Shown here piece by piece: positions 34,461 to 42,535 of a stretch of DNA of 64,000 nucleotides. Numbering within the stretch: the first letter of the stretch is position 1; the number at the start of each line of letters is the position of its first letter. The position numbers and the translations under genes are program-made. Origin of the DNA: Oscillospiraceae bacterium (GTDB taxonomy: Bacteria; Bacillota; Clostridia; Oscillospirales; Oscillospiraceae). The stretch is from the NCBI GenBank assembly GCA_017545165.1, contig JAFWQQ010000041.1:1-64000 (forward strand), given 5' to 3'. A model generated the notes under the pieces. It ran no database searches. It was given only the letters and a program-made list of their open reading frames with translations, and was not told where the DNA came from.

Positions 34461-36191
34461 ATGATTTATGCTGCCGTATTAGCGGGAGGAATTGGAAGAC
34501 GGGTTGAGAGATACACCATTCCCAAGCAGTTTGTTGCAATCGGCGGTACACCGATCATTATTCTTACTTTGCGGGAATTTCTTAGAAATACGCGGTTTAA
34601 GAAGATATATGTTGCCATTCATCCCGATTGGAAGGACTATCTGTCGGAAATGCTCAAAGCCTCATTCTCTGCTGAAGAGCTGGATCGGATCAGCACTGTG
34701 AACGGTGGAAAAGAGCGGCTGATTTCTTTTACAAATGTGATGGACGCTGTTCTGGAGGAACACGGCCTGCATTCTGAGGATGTTCTCATATGTCATGACT
34801 CCGTGCGCCCCTTTGTGACGCAGCAAATGTTGAACGACTGCATTGATGCCACGCTGGAGGATCATTTCGCGCTGACTGTCGTCCCGACGACGGATACCAT
34901 TCATGTGGCGCATAATGACAAATTTATAGATGGAACTCTGGATCGGAATGGTCTGTATAACGGGCAGAATCCTTCAGGATTCAATATCGTTATGCTGAAG
35001 AGAGCATTGGAGAGCTTTCCTGAAGAGACGAAAGCATCTGTTACCGGAACCACCCAGCTCATCTTGAAGCTCGGATATAAGATCCGTATTGTTAAGGGAC
35101 ATACAAGTAATTTTAAGATTACCACAGACAATGATCTGGACGTGGCGGAGCGGATTATCCGTGCTCGCCCGAGAACCAGAAAAATGGAGTTGGTTGACGT
35201 CACCCTTCGCGACGGTGGAATCGTCGTCAACTTTGATTTCGGACAGGAACGGATGCAGAAAATCAAATCGACACTGGAAGATTCCGGAGTCGATTATATT
35301 GAGACGGGCTATATTGACGAGCGAAAAGGCAGTCCGGAAGGGCGCACATGCTTTGATAACGAGTTGTCCATCGAGAAGACGCTGCTGCAGTCCGGGAAAA
35401 AGCCTGGCGTTACTTATCTGGCTATGATCGACTATGGCGCCTTCGATGTGAACAGACTGCGGCCGAGAAACCCCGCCGGTATTGACGGAATCCGTCTGGC
35501 GTTCCATAAAGAGAATTGGAAAGTCTCCGTCGAATGGGGGAAGACGATCCTGTCCAAGGGATATGATCTTTATATCCAGCCTATGGTCTGTATGCGCTAT
35601 ACCGATGACGAATACAAAAACCTGATCCGAGTATGCAATTCCGAATTGGCAGACGCAAAAGCCTTTTATATCGTGGACAGCTTCGGCCAGATGGACAACA
35701 TGGCACTGGTTCATAAGCTGGAGATCGCCGATCAATACGTCAGCATGTCAATGAAACTGGGCTTTCACGCACACAACAACCGGCAGATGGCCTACTCCAA
35801 TGCCTTGACATTTGTGGATTACAATGCCCGGCACGATCTGATGCTGGACGCCAGTATCATGGGAATGGGCAAGGGCGCAGGAAACCTTTGTACGGAACTC
35901 ATTGAGGCAAACTTGATTCAGCAGGGGAGAGAGTATCGATCCAACGTGCTGTACGAGGCGATCTCTGAGTATTTTGCGGATCAGCAGAAGAAGACGCCCT
36001 GGGGTTACAGCTTGGATTATTACCTCGCGTCTTTGTACAGCTGCACCCCGAGTTATATCAAGATTTTTACGAAGGATGAGCGCGTGACCACGGATGTGCT
36101 GATCGATCTGTTGAAAAACATGCCGGATGAAAAGAGAGCTGCTTGCGACAGGGCTTTTGCCGCAGAGTATTTGAGAGGCTACTTTGCTTGA
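34461..36191 (+). CDS. Fused TarI/IspD-type cytidylyltransferase and HMGL-type aldolase
   Basis: 576 residues in two domains. Residues 1-233 are an IspD/TarI-like cytidylyltransferase: LAGGIGRR, then PKQF, DSVRPF (113-118), the GQNPSGFN block and KITTDNDLDVAE (219-230). Residues 243-500 are an HMGL/4-hydroxy-2-oxovalerate-aldolase-like TIM barrel: LVDVTLRDGG (244-253), metal-binding H436 and H438 in FHAHNN, and GMGKGAGN (468-475). A helical tail of about 75 residues with YSLDYYLASLYSC closes it, as in DmpG-type aldolases. TarI makes CDP-ribitol and the barrel would make or split a hydroxy-oxo acid, so one chain may make a skeleton and activate it. The ATG at 34461 follows AAAGGA; the GTG at 34443 overlaps licD. 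Confidence 0.9.
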   Translation: MIYAAVLAGGIGRRVERYTIPKQFVAIGGTPIIILTLREFLRNTRFKKIYVAIHPDWKDYLSEMLKASFSAEELDRISTVNGGKERLISFTNVMDAVLEEHGLHSEDVLICHDSVRPFVTQQMLNDCIDATLEDHFALTVVPTTDTIHVAHNDKFIDGTLDRNGLYNGQNPSGFNIVMLKRALESFPEETKASVTGTTQLILKLGYKIRIVKGHTSNFKITTDNDLDVAERIIRARPRTRKMELVDVTLRDGGIVVNFDFGQERMQKIKSTLEDSGVDYIETGYIDERKGSPEGRTCFDNELSIEKTLLQSGKKPGVTYLAMIDYGAFDVNRLRPRNPAGIDGIRLAFHKENWKVSVEWGKTILSKGYDLYIQPMVCMRYTDDEYKNLIRVCNSELADAKAFYIVDSFGQMDNMALVHKLEIADQYVSMSMKLGFHAHNNRQMAYSNALTFVDYNARHDLMLDASIMGMGKGAGNLCTELIEANLIQQGREYRSNVLYEAISEYFADQQKKTPWGYSLDYYLASLYSCTPSYIKIFTKDERVTTDVLIDLLKNMPDEKRAACDRAFAAEYLRGYFA

Positions 36192-36196
36192 ATTCC

Positions 36197-37222
36197 ATGA
36201 AGAATAAGAAAGAGCTGGATTTCGGCCTTATCAGCAAATACAGATCGCTGCTGATGGGGGCGGCAATCCTCCTGATCATGTTTTGCCATCTGGATATTGC
36301 AGAAATCCGTCATGGTGTAGAAAATACGCGTCTGGCAATATATCTTCATAATGGCACCGTGGGCGTGGACATGTTCGTGTTTCTGTCCGGATTTGGCCTG
36401 TTTTACTCTTATTCGAAAAATCCCCTGCCATATTGGAAATTTGAAATGAAGCGGATCAATAAAATCCTCCCATACTATTTTCTTATCGGCGGAGTAACTT
36501 ATCTGATCCATAGCTTCTTGACCAACCAATTTTCTGCGGGAAAACTCTTGCAGGATTTGCTGTTCATTTCCTGGTACAAAGAGGGCAGTACGAAATACTG
36601 GTATGTATTGGCAATCCTGGTGTTCTATTTGCTGTTCCCTGGAATTGATCCGTTTATCCGCGGCAAAAAGCATAGCTTTCTATTGATCGCTCTTTTCAGT
36701 GTTATTTGGTTTGCTGTTGTGGAGGCCCTTTCTCATTCGTACGAAAAGATCGATCTCTTCAGAATGGCACTGGATAGATTGCCGATCTTCATTCTTGGCA
36801 TCTATGCGGGGAGAGAGGCATATGAGAAACGATCAGTCAAAGAGATTCATGCCGCGTTCTCTATCTTTCTGGGAATCATCCTTCTGATGCTGCAGAAGAA
36901 GGTGATTCCCTATCCGTGGAACCGTTATCTGTATTATCCTATTCGCGGAGCTCTTGCGATCTCAGTAATGTCGTTCCTGATCGTTTTCATGGAAGCGATG
37001 GAGAAAAATGCGCCACGGGTGTGTATTATCATCATGAATGGCTTGGCTTGGTTCGGCGGGTTGACGTATGAGCTGTATTTGCTGCACCAGAGTTTTATGA
37101 TCCTGTTTGAGTTTCCGTATCATCTGCCCCGTTACTGCTTGGTCGCATTTATCCTCCCCACGATCACCGCTGTCGGGTTATTCCTGATACGAAAAGCTTT
37201 GAAAAAGAGGCAAACAGCATGA
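36197..37222 (+). CDS. Acyltransferase family 3 membrane protein
   Basis: 341 residues, about ten membrane helices, with the family pattern at the N-terminus: KYRSLLMGAAILLIMFCHLDI, then NGTVGVDMFVFLSGFGLFYSYSKN. It belongs to a different subgroup from the two paralogues that flank this operon. An alternative TTG start at 36188 overlaps the previous stop as TTGA and has GAGAGG 9 bases upstream, so coupled initiation there is possible. Its stop overlaps the next gene as ATGA (37219-37222). Likely O-acylates a sugar or polyol. Confidence 0.82.
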   Translation: MKNKKELDFGLISKYRSLLMGAAILLIMFCHLDIAEIRHGVENTRLAIYLHNGTVGVDMFVFLSGFGLFYSYSKNPLPYWKFEMKRINKILPYYFLIGGVTYLIHSFLTNQFSAGKLLQDLLFISWYKEGSTKYWYVLAILVFYLLFPGIDPFIRGKKHSFLLIALFSVIWFAVVEALSHSYEKIDLFRMALDRLPIFILGIYAGREAYEKRSVKEIHAAFSIFLGIILLMLQKKVIPYPWNRYLYYPIRGALAISVMSFLIVFMEAMEKNAPRVCIIIMNGLAWFGGLTYELYLLHQSFMILFEFPYHLPRYCLVAFILPTITAVGLFLIRKALKKRQTA

Positions 37223-38145
37223 AGATCTACAGCATCTTCGATGATTTTGATGAGCGAGCGATTGAGATCATCCGGAACGCTGGCGGAGAGTTGACCGTCC
37301 ATCCCCACGGTATTCCGAGACCTGACCCCGCTCGAATGAAGGAGATCCTGCAGGAATACAACTGCGTCATCATCGGAACGACTCAGAAGATCACGGAGGA
37401 TATGTTCGACGGCATCGACAGTCCACGCATCATTGCAACCGCGTCTGTCGGACTGGACCATATACAGATTCCGGTGGAAAAGAAGGACTTGGTAACGATC
37501 CTTAACACACCCAAGGCCAATGCACAGTCGGTGGCGGAGTACACGATGGCCTGCGCACTGAGCTGCTGCAAGCGTCTTGCTGAGGGCAACACGCTGTACC
37601 GGGAGGGGAAGAACAACAAGCAGCTCTTTCAAAAGCCAGAGGATCTGTCCGGAAAGATAATCGGCGTTGTGGGCGCGGGAAACATATCCAGACGGATCAT
37701 GGAATATGCTTCGTTCTTTGGAATGCAGATCCTGTGCTGGACACGAAATCCCGAACATCATCTGGATTTGGAGAGGCTTGGCGTTCGTTTCACTTCTCTG
37801 GAAGCCCTCTCAGAAATCTCGGACGTCATCTCTGTGAATCTTCCGGACAACAACGGTACAAAAAAACTGATTTCTCGAGATGTCATTTCAAGAATGAAAG
37901 AAAATGCTATCTTTATCAGTGTTTCTCGCCTTGACACAATCGAAGCGGCGGCGCTGATCGAGAAAGCAAAGAAGTACCGCGGTTTTTATGTCTGTCTGGA
38001 TCTTGATGTAAATGAAGATCTTGTCAAGACGCTTCCCGAGAGGCATAATGTCTTGGTTACTCCTCATATTGCCGGGGGGACGGTAGAAACGAGAAAACGG
38101 ATGTTCAGAGAGCTTGCTGAACAGATCGCTGAAAGGTTTCTTTGA
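37219..38145 (+). CDS. D-2-hydroxyacid dehydrogenase, NAD-dependent
   Basis: 308 residues. A Rossmann motif, IIGVVGAGNISRRIM (about 154-168), sits inside the interrupted catalytic domain, with the substrate-binding Arg in ISVSRLDTIEA and the catalytic His in LVTPHIAGGT. It reduces a 2-oxo acid to the D-2-hydroxy acid or the reverse. It is coupled by ATGA to the preceding acyltransferase gene and shares the operon with an HMGL-type aldolase domain that could supply or consume the oxo acid. A second enzyme of this family, next to a different aldolase, is at 42532-43407. Confidence 0.88.
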   Translation: MKIYSIFDDFDERAIEIIRNAGGELTVHPHGIPRPDPARMKEILQEYNCVIIGTTQKITEDMFDGIDSPRIIATASVGLDHIQIPVEKKDLVTILNTPKANAQSVAEYTMACALSCCKRLAEGNTLYREGKNNKQLFQKPEDLSGKIIGVVGAGNISRRIMEYASFFGMQILCWTRNPEHHLDLERLGVRFTSLEALSEISDVISVNLPDNNGTKKLISRDVISRMKENAIFISVSRLDTIEAAALIEKAKKYRGFYVCLDLDVNEDLVKTLPERHNVLVTPHIAGGTVETRKRMFRELAEQIAERFL

Positions 38146-38230
38146 CGGCTTCGAGCTACCCAATAAAATCATATGTTTCCTGTTATCGCTGCACGATAAA
38201 ATAATATGAGCTTGGAATAGAAGGCTAGAA

Positions 38231-39283
38231 ATGAAGGACAGCATAAAAAGAGATGACGCTCTGGATATAGCCAAGGGGATCGGTATTTTGCTGGTGGTTC
38301 TTGGTCACTGCCCTCATGTGTGGAATCCTTTGAAACAATGGATTTATGCTTTTCACATGCCACTGTTTTTCCTCATTTCCGGTTTGGTTTGGAATGAAGC
38401 GGCGCATAAGAAAAGAGGTTTTTTGACGGGTAGTTTTGTCCTGAAGAAATTTGAGAGGCTGATTGTTCCTTGTTTTCTTTGGGGCATTCTATATCTGCTT
38501 GCTCATTGTGTCAGGGAGGGCTCCTTCTCTCTGAAAAAGATCATTTATCTCATTTATGGGAGCCAGGCCGGCTTTTTGCGTGCAGGAAGCCTTACTTCTC
38601 TGTGGTTTTTACCATGCATGTTTCTGACTACCTGCGCGTTTGAAGGGATTGTAAAACTTATTTATCCTTGTAAAAGATTCAAGCTGTTTCTCGTCTTGGC
38701 GAGTATTGCATGTGCCTCGATCGGGATTATTATTCCGCGCCTTCCTGTGGGTTATCCGTGGTGCCTAGATGTATCCTTCATCGCTGTTGCACTGATGACG
38801 TGGGGCTATTTGGCAAAAGACTGGGTTGAAATGATATCAAATAAGATGTTGGTAACCTCTATCCTTTGCTTTGCCTGCTTTCTTTTGTTGACCTTGACCT
38901 ATGAGGCAAACTTGAGTAACATCTCAATTAACAACGCAGACTTGGCGGGGAGATACTTTGGGAATCCCTTTCTTTATCTTTTGGATGCGTTAAGCGGCAG
39001 CGGATTTATCGTACTTTCTTCTGTGCTGATGAAGCATTTTTCTTTACTGTGCCGGGTGTTTACAAGAATAGGAAAACATACGATCCCGATCTTGGTGACC
39101 CACAAACCGATAGTCAGCATAGTGTCATCTGTTTTTGAACGATTTGGAGTGCCGGTGGTTTTGGGAGTCGTTTTCGGGATTGTTGCTGCGCTTCTGTTCA
39201 GTGATGTTATTTATTTGCTCTTGCGCAAACGTCTCCCCGCTTTGTTTGGGGAAGGAGAAACCTTTCAAAAAGAGAAAGCTTGA
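38231..39283 (+). CDS. Acyltransferase family 3 membrane protein, paralogue of the gene at 31294-32370
   Basis: 350 residues, polytopic. The opening ALDIAKGIGILLVVLGHCPHVW and IYAFHMPLFFLISGLVW are nearly the same as in the protein at 31294-32370, and the similarity continues through the C-terminal TIPILVTHKP. It uses AT-rich codons, whereas its paralogue is GC-rich, so the two have had different histories. Expected to acylate the polymer or its precursor at the membrane. The 85 bases before it hold AT-rich promoter-like sequence that I could not resolve. Confidence 0.85.
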   Translation: MKDSIKRDDALDIAKGIGILLVVLGHCPHVWNPLKQWIYAFHMPLFFLISGLVWNEAAHKKRGFLTGSFVLKKFERLIVPCFLWGILYLLAHCVREGSFSLKKIIYLIYGSQAGFLRAGSLTSLWFLPCMFLTTCAFEGIVKLIYPCKRFKLFLVLASIACASIGIIIPRLPVGYPWCLDVSFIAVALMTWGYLAKDWVEMISNKMLVTSILCFACFLLLTLTYEANLSNISINNADLAGRYFGNPFLYLLDALSGSGFIVLSSVLMKHFSLLCRVFTRIGKHTIPILVTHKPIVSIVSSVFERFGVPVVLGVVFGIVAALLFSDVIYLLLRKRLPALFGEGETFQKEKA

Positions 39284-39328
39284 AGTGTTCTAGCAGTTGC
39301 GTTAGGAAATAATAGGAGAGCATGCCCT

Positions 39329-40603
39329 ATGGTCAAAGTCATCACATACGGAACCTATGATCTCCTGCACTATGGTCATATCCGGCTGCTGGAGCGGGCC
39401 AAGGCGCTGGGAGATTATCTGATCGTCGGCATTACCAGCGACGACTACGATAAGACCCGCGGGAAGATCAACAATCAGCAGTCCCTGATGGAGCGGATCG
39501 CGGGGGTAGAGGCCACCGGTCTCGCCGACGAGATCATCGTGGAGGAATACGAGGGGCAGAAGATCGACGATATCCGCCGCTATAATGTGGATATCTTCAC
39601 GGTCGGCTCCGACTGGGTCGGCAAATTCGATTATCTCAATGAGTTCTGCAAGGTCATTTATCTTCCCCGGACGGAAGGAATCTCCAGCTCGGCGATCCGG
39701 GCAGAGAAGCGCAAGCTCCGTATCGGAACCATGGGAGACGGCGGTCTTGTGCGAAAATTTATCCGAGAAATCGGCTTTGTTAACGGCGTCGATCACGTGA
39801 ATTGCGGAACGGATCTGGAGAATGTGGACGCGGTATATGTGGCCTCCCTGCCGGAAAACCACTATCACGACGTGAAAAATGCTCTCCTGCGCGGGAAACA
39901 TGTGATCTGCGAATCTCCCATTGCGCTCAGGCGTGAGCAATGCGAGGAGCTGATGGCCTTAGCGCAGAAGCAGGGCCTTATCTTGACGGACGCGATCAAG
40001 ACGGCCTACTCCACCGCATATTCTCGCTTGCTGGTCGTCGCCAAAAGCGGGCGGATCGGAGAGATCATCTCTGTTGACGCGACATGCACCAGTATGCAGG
40101 ACTGCTCCTGGAAACAGGACGCGGATCTGACTCAAAAGCAAAACAGCATCTGCGCCTGGGGACCGACCGCTATGCTGCCGGTTTTTCAGCTTCTGGGCAC
40201 ACACTACAAACAAAAAACGATCCTGACCCGGTTCCTGAATAAAGAGTTGAAGTTTGACGCATACACCAAGATCGATTTTGTATACCCCAATGCGGTTGCC
40301 TCTGTGAAAGTGGCCAAGGCGGCCAAGGCGGAGGGCGAATTGATCATTACCGGAACAAAAGGCTATATCTATGTTCCTGCTCCATGGTGGAAGACGGATT
40401 ATTTTGAGGTCCGGTTTGAGAACCCCGCGGACAACAAACGATTCTTTTACCAGTTGGACGGAGAAGGCATCCGGTATGAGATCGTGGCTTTTGCCAGAGC
40501 TATCGAACGTAAGCGCGGCAACTATTCCATTTCCCAGGAGACGAGCACGGCGATCTGCTCGGTGATTGAGGATTACTATAACGCCGATCTGATGGAGATA
40601 TAA
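39329..40603 (+). CDS. TagD-type cytidylyltransferase fused to a degenerate Gfo/Idh/MocA domain
   Basis: 424 residues. The first 125 are a glycerol-3-phosphate-cytidylyltransferase-like domain: TYGTYDLLHYGHIRLLERA (HxGH at 14-17) and the CTP-binding RTEGISSSAIR (114-124). From residue 130 it continues as a Gfo/Idh/MocA oxidoreductase (IGTMGDGGLVRKF, VDAVYVASLPENHYHDVKNALLRGKHV). Two features suggest lost catalysis: the EKP lysine is a serine (ESP, 195-197), and about 35 residues of the nucleotide-binding half are missing between residues 150 and 167. The first domain could make CDP-glycerol for the transferase at 13188-14501. Last gene of the plus-strand operon. Confidence 0.88.
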   Translation: MVKVITYGTYDLLHYGHIRLLERAKALGDYLIVGITSDDYDKTRGKINNQQSLMERIAGVEATGLADEIIVEEYEGQKIDDIRRYNVDIFTVGSDWVGKFDYLNEFCKVIYLPRTEGISSSAIRAEKRKLRIGTMGDGGLVRKFIREIGFVNGVDHVNCGTDLENVDAVYVASLPENHYHDVKNALLRGKHVICESPIALRREQCEELMALAQKQGLILTDAIKTAYSTAYSRLLVVAKSGRIGEIISVDATCTSMQDCSWKQDADLTQKQNSICAWGPTAMLPVFQLLGTHYKQKTILTRFLNKELKFDAYTKIDFVYPNAVASVKVAKAAKAEGELIITGTKGYIYVPAPWWKTDYFEVRFENPADNKRFFYQLDGEGIRYEIVAFARAIERKRGNYSISQETSTAICSVIEDYYNADLMEI

Positions 40604-40951
40604 CGGTAACTGATCCGCAAATATATGCGTGTTCAGGTCGGAGCAAGTCTGTCAAGCTGCGCCTTCTCTGTCGGACTTATCGCAAAATATGAACGCTGAC
40701 GCAGATGATAATCGAGCTGAATCATCCGTGTTGACAGGGAAAGCGGGATGGAAAACGCCCATAGCAGGCTCCGTGCGTCTGCGCTTTATTTGTGCGGCGA
40801 AAATGTGCTACGTTGAGATATGCTTTTTCGAGAATAAAACGATGAAATGATGAAAACACAGCTGCCTCGGTCGTCCCGAGGCAGCTGTGTTCTGCATGGC
40901 GCTGTCCGCTATAAGCTTTCAGGCGATGAACGGCTCGGTGAAAAGCCAGTA
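40604..40951. other. Convergent intergenic space
   Basis: 348 bases between the end of the plus-strand operon and the end of the minus-strand asparagine-synthetase-like gene. No coding region is supported. The only clear element is the strong hairpin at 40855-40891. Bases 40604-40850 show nothing I recognise. Confidence 0.7.
40855..40891. terminator. Bidirectional intrinsic terminator between convergent operons
   Basis: A perfect 16-base stem (40855-40870 with 40876-40891, core CAGCTGCCTCGG) and a 5-base loop. Read on the minus strand it is followed by TTTCATCATTTC, a U-rich tail that suits ending the 45006-to-40952 transcript. On the plus strand the tail (CTGCATGG) is poor, so stopping there would depend on the stem alone. 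Confidence 0.8.
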
Positions 40952-42535
40952 TTAAAACGGGAGTTTCGTCTGGACCTCCCAATACAATCTTTCGGCAAGC
41001 TCTCTTTTCCTGTCCCAGCCGAAATCTTTCACGTGCACGCCGGTTTGATTGATTGCTGGGAGCAAGCATTCGATAACATCCTTTTGAATGGAGTCGTCGA
41101 TCCTCTTCTCCAGATCAACGCAAAGCATGGTATCCAAAAGAATACGGTTGTTGAACGGGATCGTAACGAGTGCGGGCAGCATATGTTCGCCAAGCAGGTG
41201 CAGCGCTTCATTCGAGGCCCACAAATACTCCCAGTAAATCAGATCCCACCAGGGACGTTTATCAAATGTTCCTGTCGGATAAAACCTATCCAGGTACGCG
41301 GAGAAAGCTTTATCGGTTTTGCGGACGAGCTTTCGGTTAAGGCCAAAAGGCTTATAAACAGTTGTCAAGTACCGGGGCTTGAGCCTTTCGGGGAACTGTT
41401 TTTTCAAGTACCTCTTGTGTAATCTTGCTCTGCCGATCTCGTCGACCCAGGATTTGATTTCCACCTCGAATTTGGGGTGATGGAAAAAGTACACAATCGT
41501 TCGAACGTCTTTTTCCTTGATGCCCCCGATCGAGCCCATGTTATAGTCAATGATAGACCCCATGTCTTCGCATTCAGCCTGCTCCTCAGCAGAGAGCCTG
41601 ATCGGATACGTCACATGGGACACATGCACTGCCTTGGAGATCAGCTCTGCGGCTGAAGCATCCATCTGTTCTCCTTCACACGACACATGGCTGAATGTTC
41701 TGATCGAGGAGAGAAGATTGTGCGCGCCTGCGAGAGAGGTCGTGCTGTCTCTTCCGCCTGTCAAGCTAAGAGCGGCTTTTTCTCCCCATTTTGACCAGAT
41801 CAGAGTCATATTGTTCTCAAGGAGAGTACAGATTTCCTGGATCAGATCGCGATATGGTCTGGCTTCGGGCTTCCTGCGCGGGTATATCCTTGCAGAGCTG
41901 ATCGCTTGCCCGTTATAGAAGTACTCCGAATTGCACTGCGTCCTTTCCAAGCCGCGATAGGCGGACATGACGCCCGGCAAACTCGCACCAAAATAAGGAT
42001 AATACTTGTATTCGACCAATTCATCGACATAAGGATCACGTGCGATCCCCGTCAGACACTCGACGAGATTGCTGTGAGAACTAAGATAAAACTGACCGTC
42101 GATGATACCGGAAAAAGATGCATACATGGAGACGGCGTCTGACTGAAACCGGAACTTTGACCCGTCGATCACACCTGTCAGAAAGATACCGGTTAAGCCG
42201 TCTATGACATCCTGGTAAGCGTCAGGATCTGTTTCAAAGGAAGACGAGAGCTCCTGTATGATATCCTCTTCCTTGAAAACCATTTTCACGGGGTCGTACG
42301 CATGTCCGATCAAGAAGAATAGTTTCCCGTTAGTATCCGTCGTATGGAAGAGATTCGTGTTTGGATGCGTCCAGATGAAGAAAGAACCGAGCTGCTGCTT
42401 TACCCATTTCCTACAGAAGGAAATCTTCGTCAGATCTGCATCGCTGGTAGTAATCAGAAAGCCCCTCTGAAAGACAAGGTCAGAAAACACAGGTCTGCGC
42501 GTGATGATCTTTTCAATATCCTGCCTGTTGATCAT
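40952..42535 (-). CDS. Asparagine-synthetase-like ATP-dependent ligase without an N-terminal cysteine
   Basis: 527 residues. The C-terminal half holds the PP-loop of the AsnB/beta-lactam-synthetase family, ALSLTGGRDSTTSL (256-268), followed by a helical synthetase domain. The N-terminal 210 residues look like a decayed Ntn glutaminase: LTGIFLTGVIDGSKFRFQSD resembles AsnB sheet regions, but the protein begins MINRQD, so the nucleophilic Cys2 is absent. Like beta-lactam synthetase it may adenylate a carboxylate and let an amine attack, rather than use glutamine. It overlaps the D-2-hydroxyacid dehydrogenase stop/start by 4 bases (ATGA), linking it to hydroxy-acid chemistry. Substrate unknown. 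Confidence 0.82.
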   Translation of the reverse strand: MINRQDIEKIITRRPVFSDLVFQRGFLITTSDADLTKISFCRKWVKQQLGSFFIWTHPNTNLFHTTDTNGKLFFLIGHAYDPVKMVFKEEDIIQELSSSFETDPDAYQDVIDGLTGIFLTGVIDGSKFRFQSDAVSMYASFSGIIDGQFYLSSHSNLVECLTGIARDPYVDELVEYKYYPYFGASLPGVMSAYRGLERTQCNSEYFYNGQAISSARIYPRRKPEARPYRDLIQEICTLLENNMTLIWSKWGEKAALSLTGGRDSTTSLAGAHNLLSSIRTFSHVSCEGEQMDASAAELISKAVHVSHVTYPIRLSAEEQAECEDMGSIIDYNMGSIGGIKEKDVRTIVYFFHHPKFEVEIKSWVDEIGRARLHKRYLKKQFPERLKPRYLTTVYKPFGLNRKLVRKTDKAFSAYLDRFYPTGTFDKRPWWDLIYWEYLWASNEALHLLGEHMLPALVTIPFNNRILLDTMLCVDLEKRIDDSIQKDVIECLLPAINQTGVHVKDFGWDRKRELAERLYWEVQTKLPF

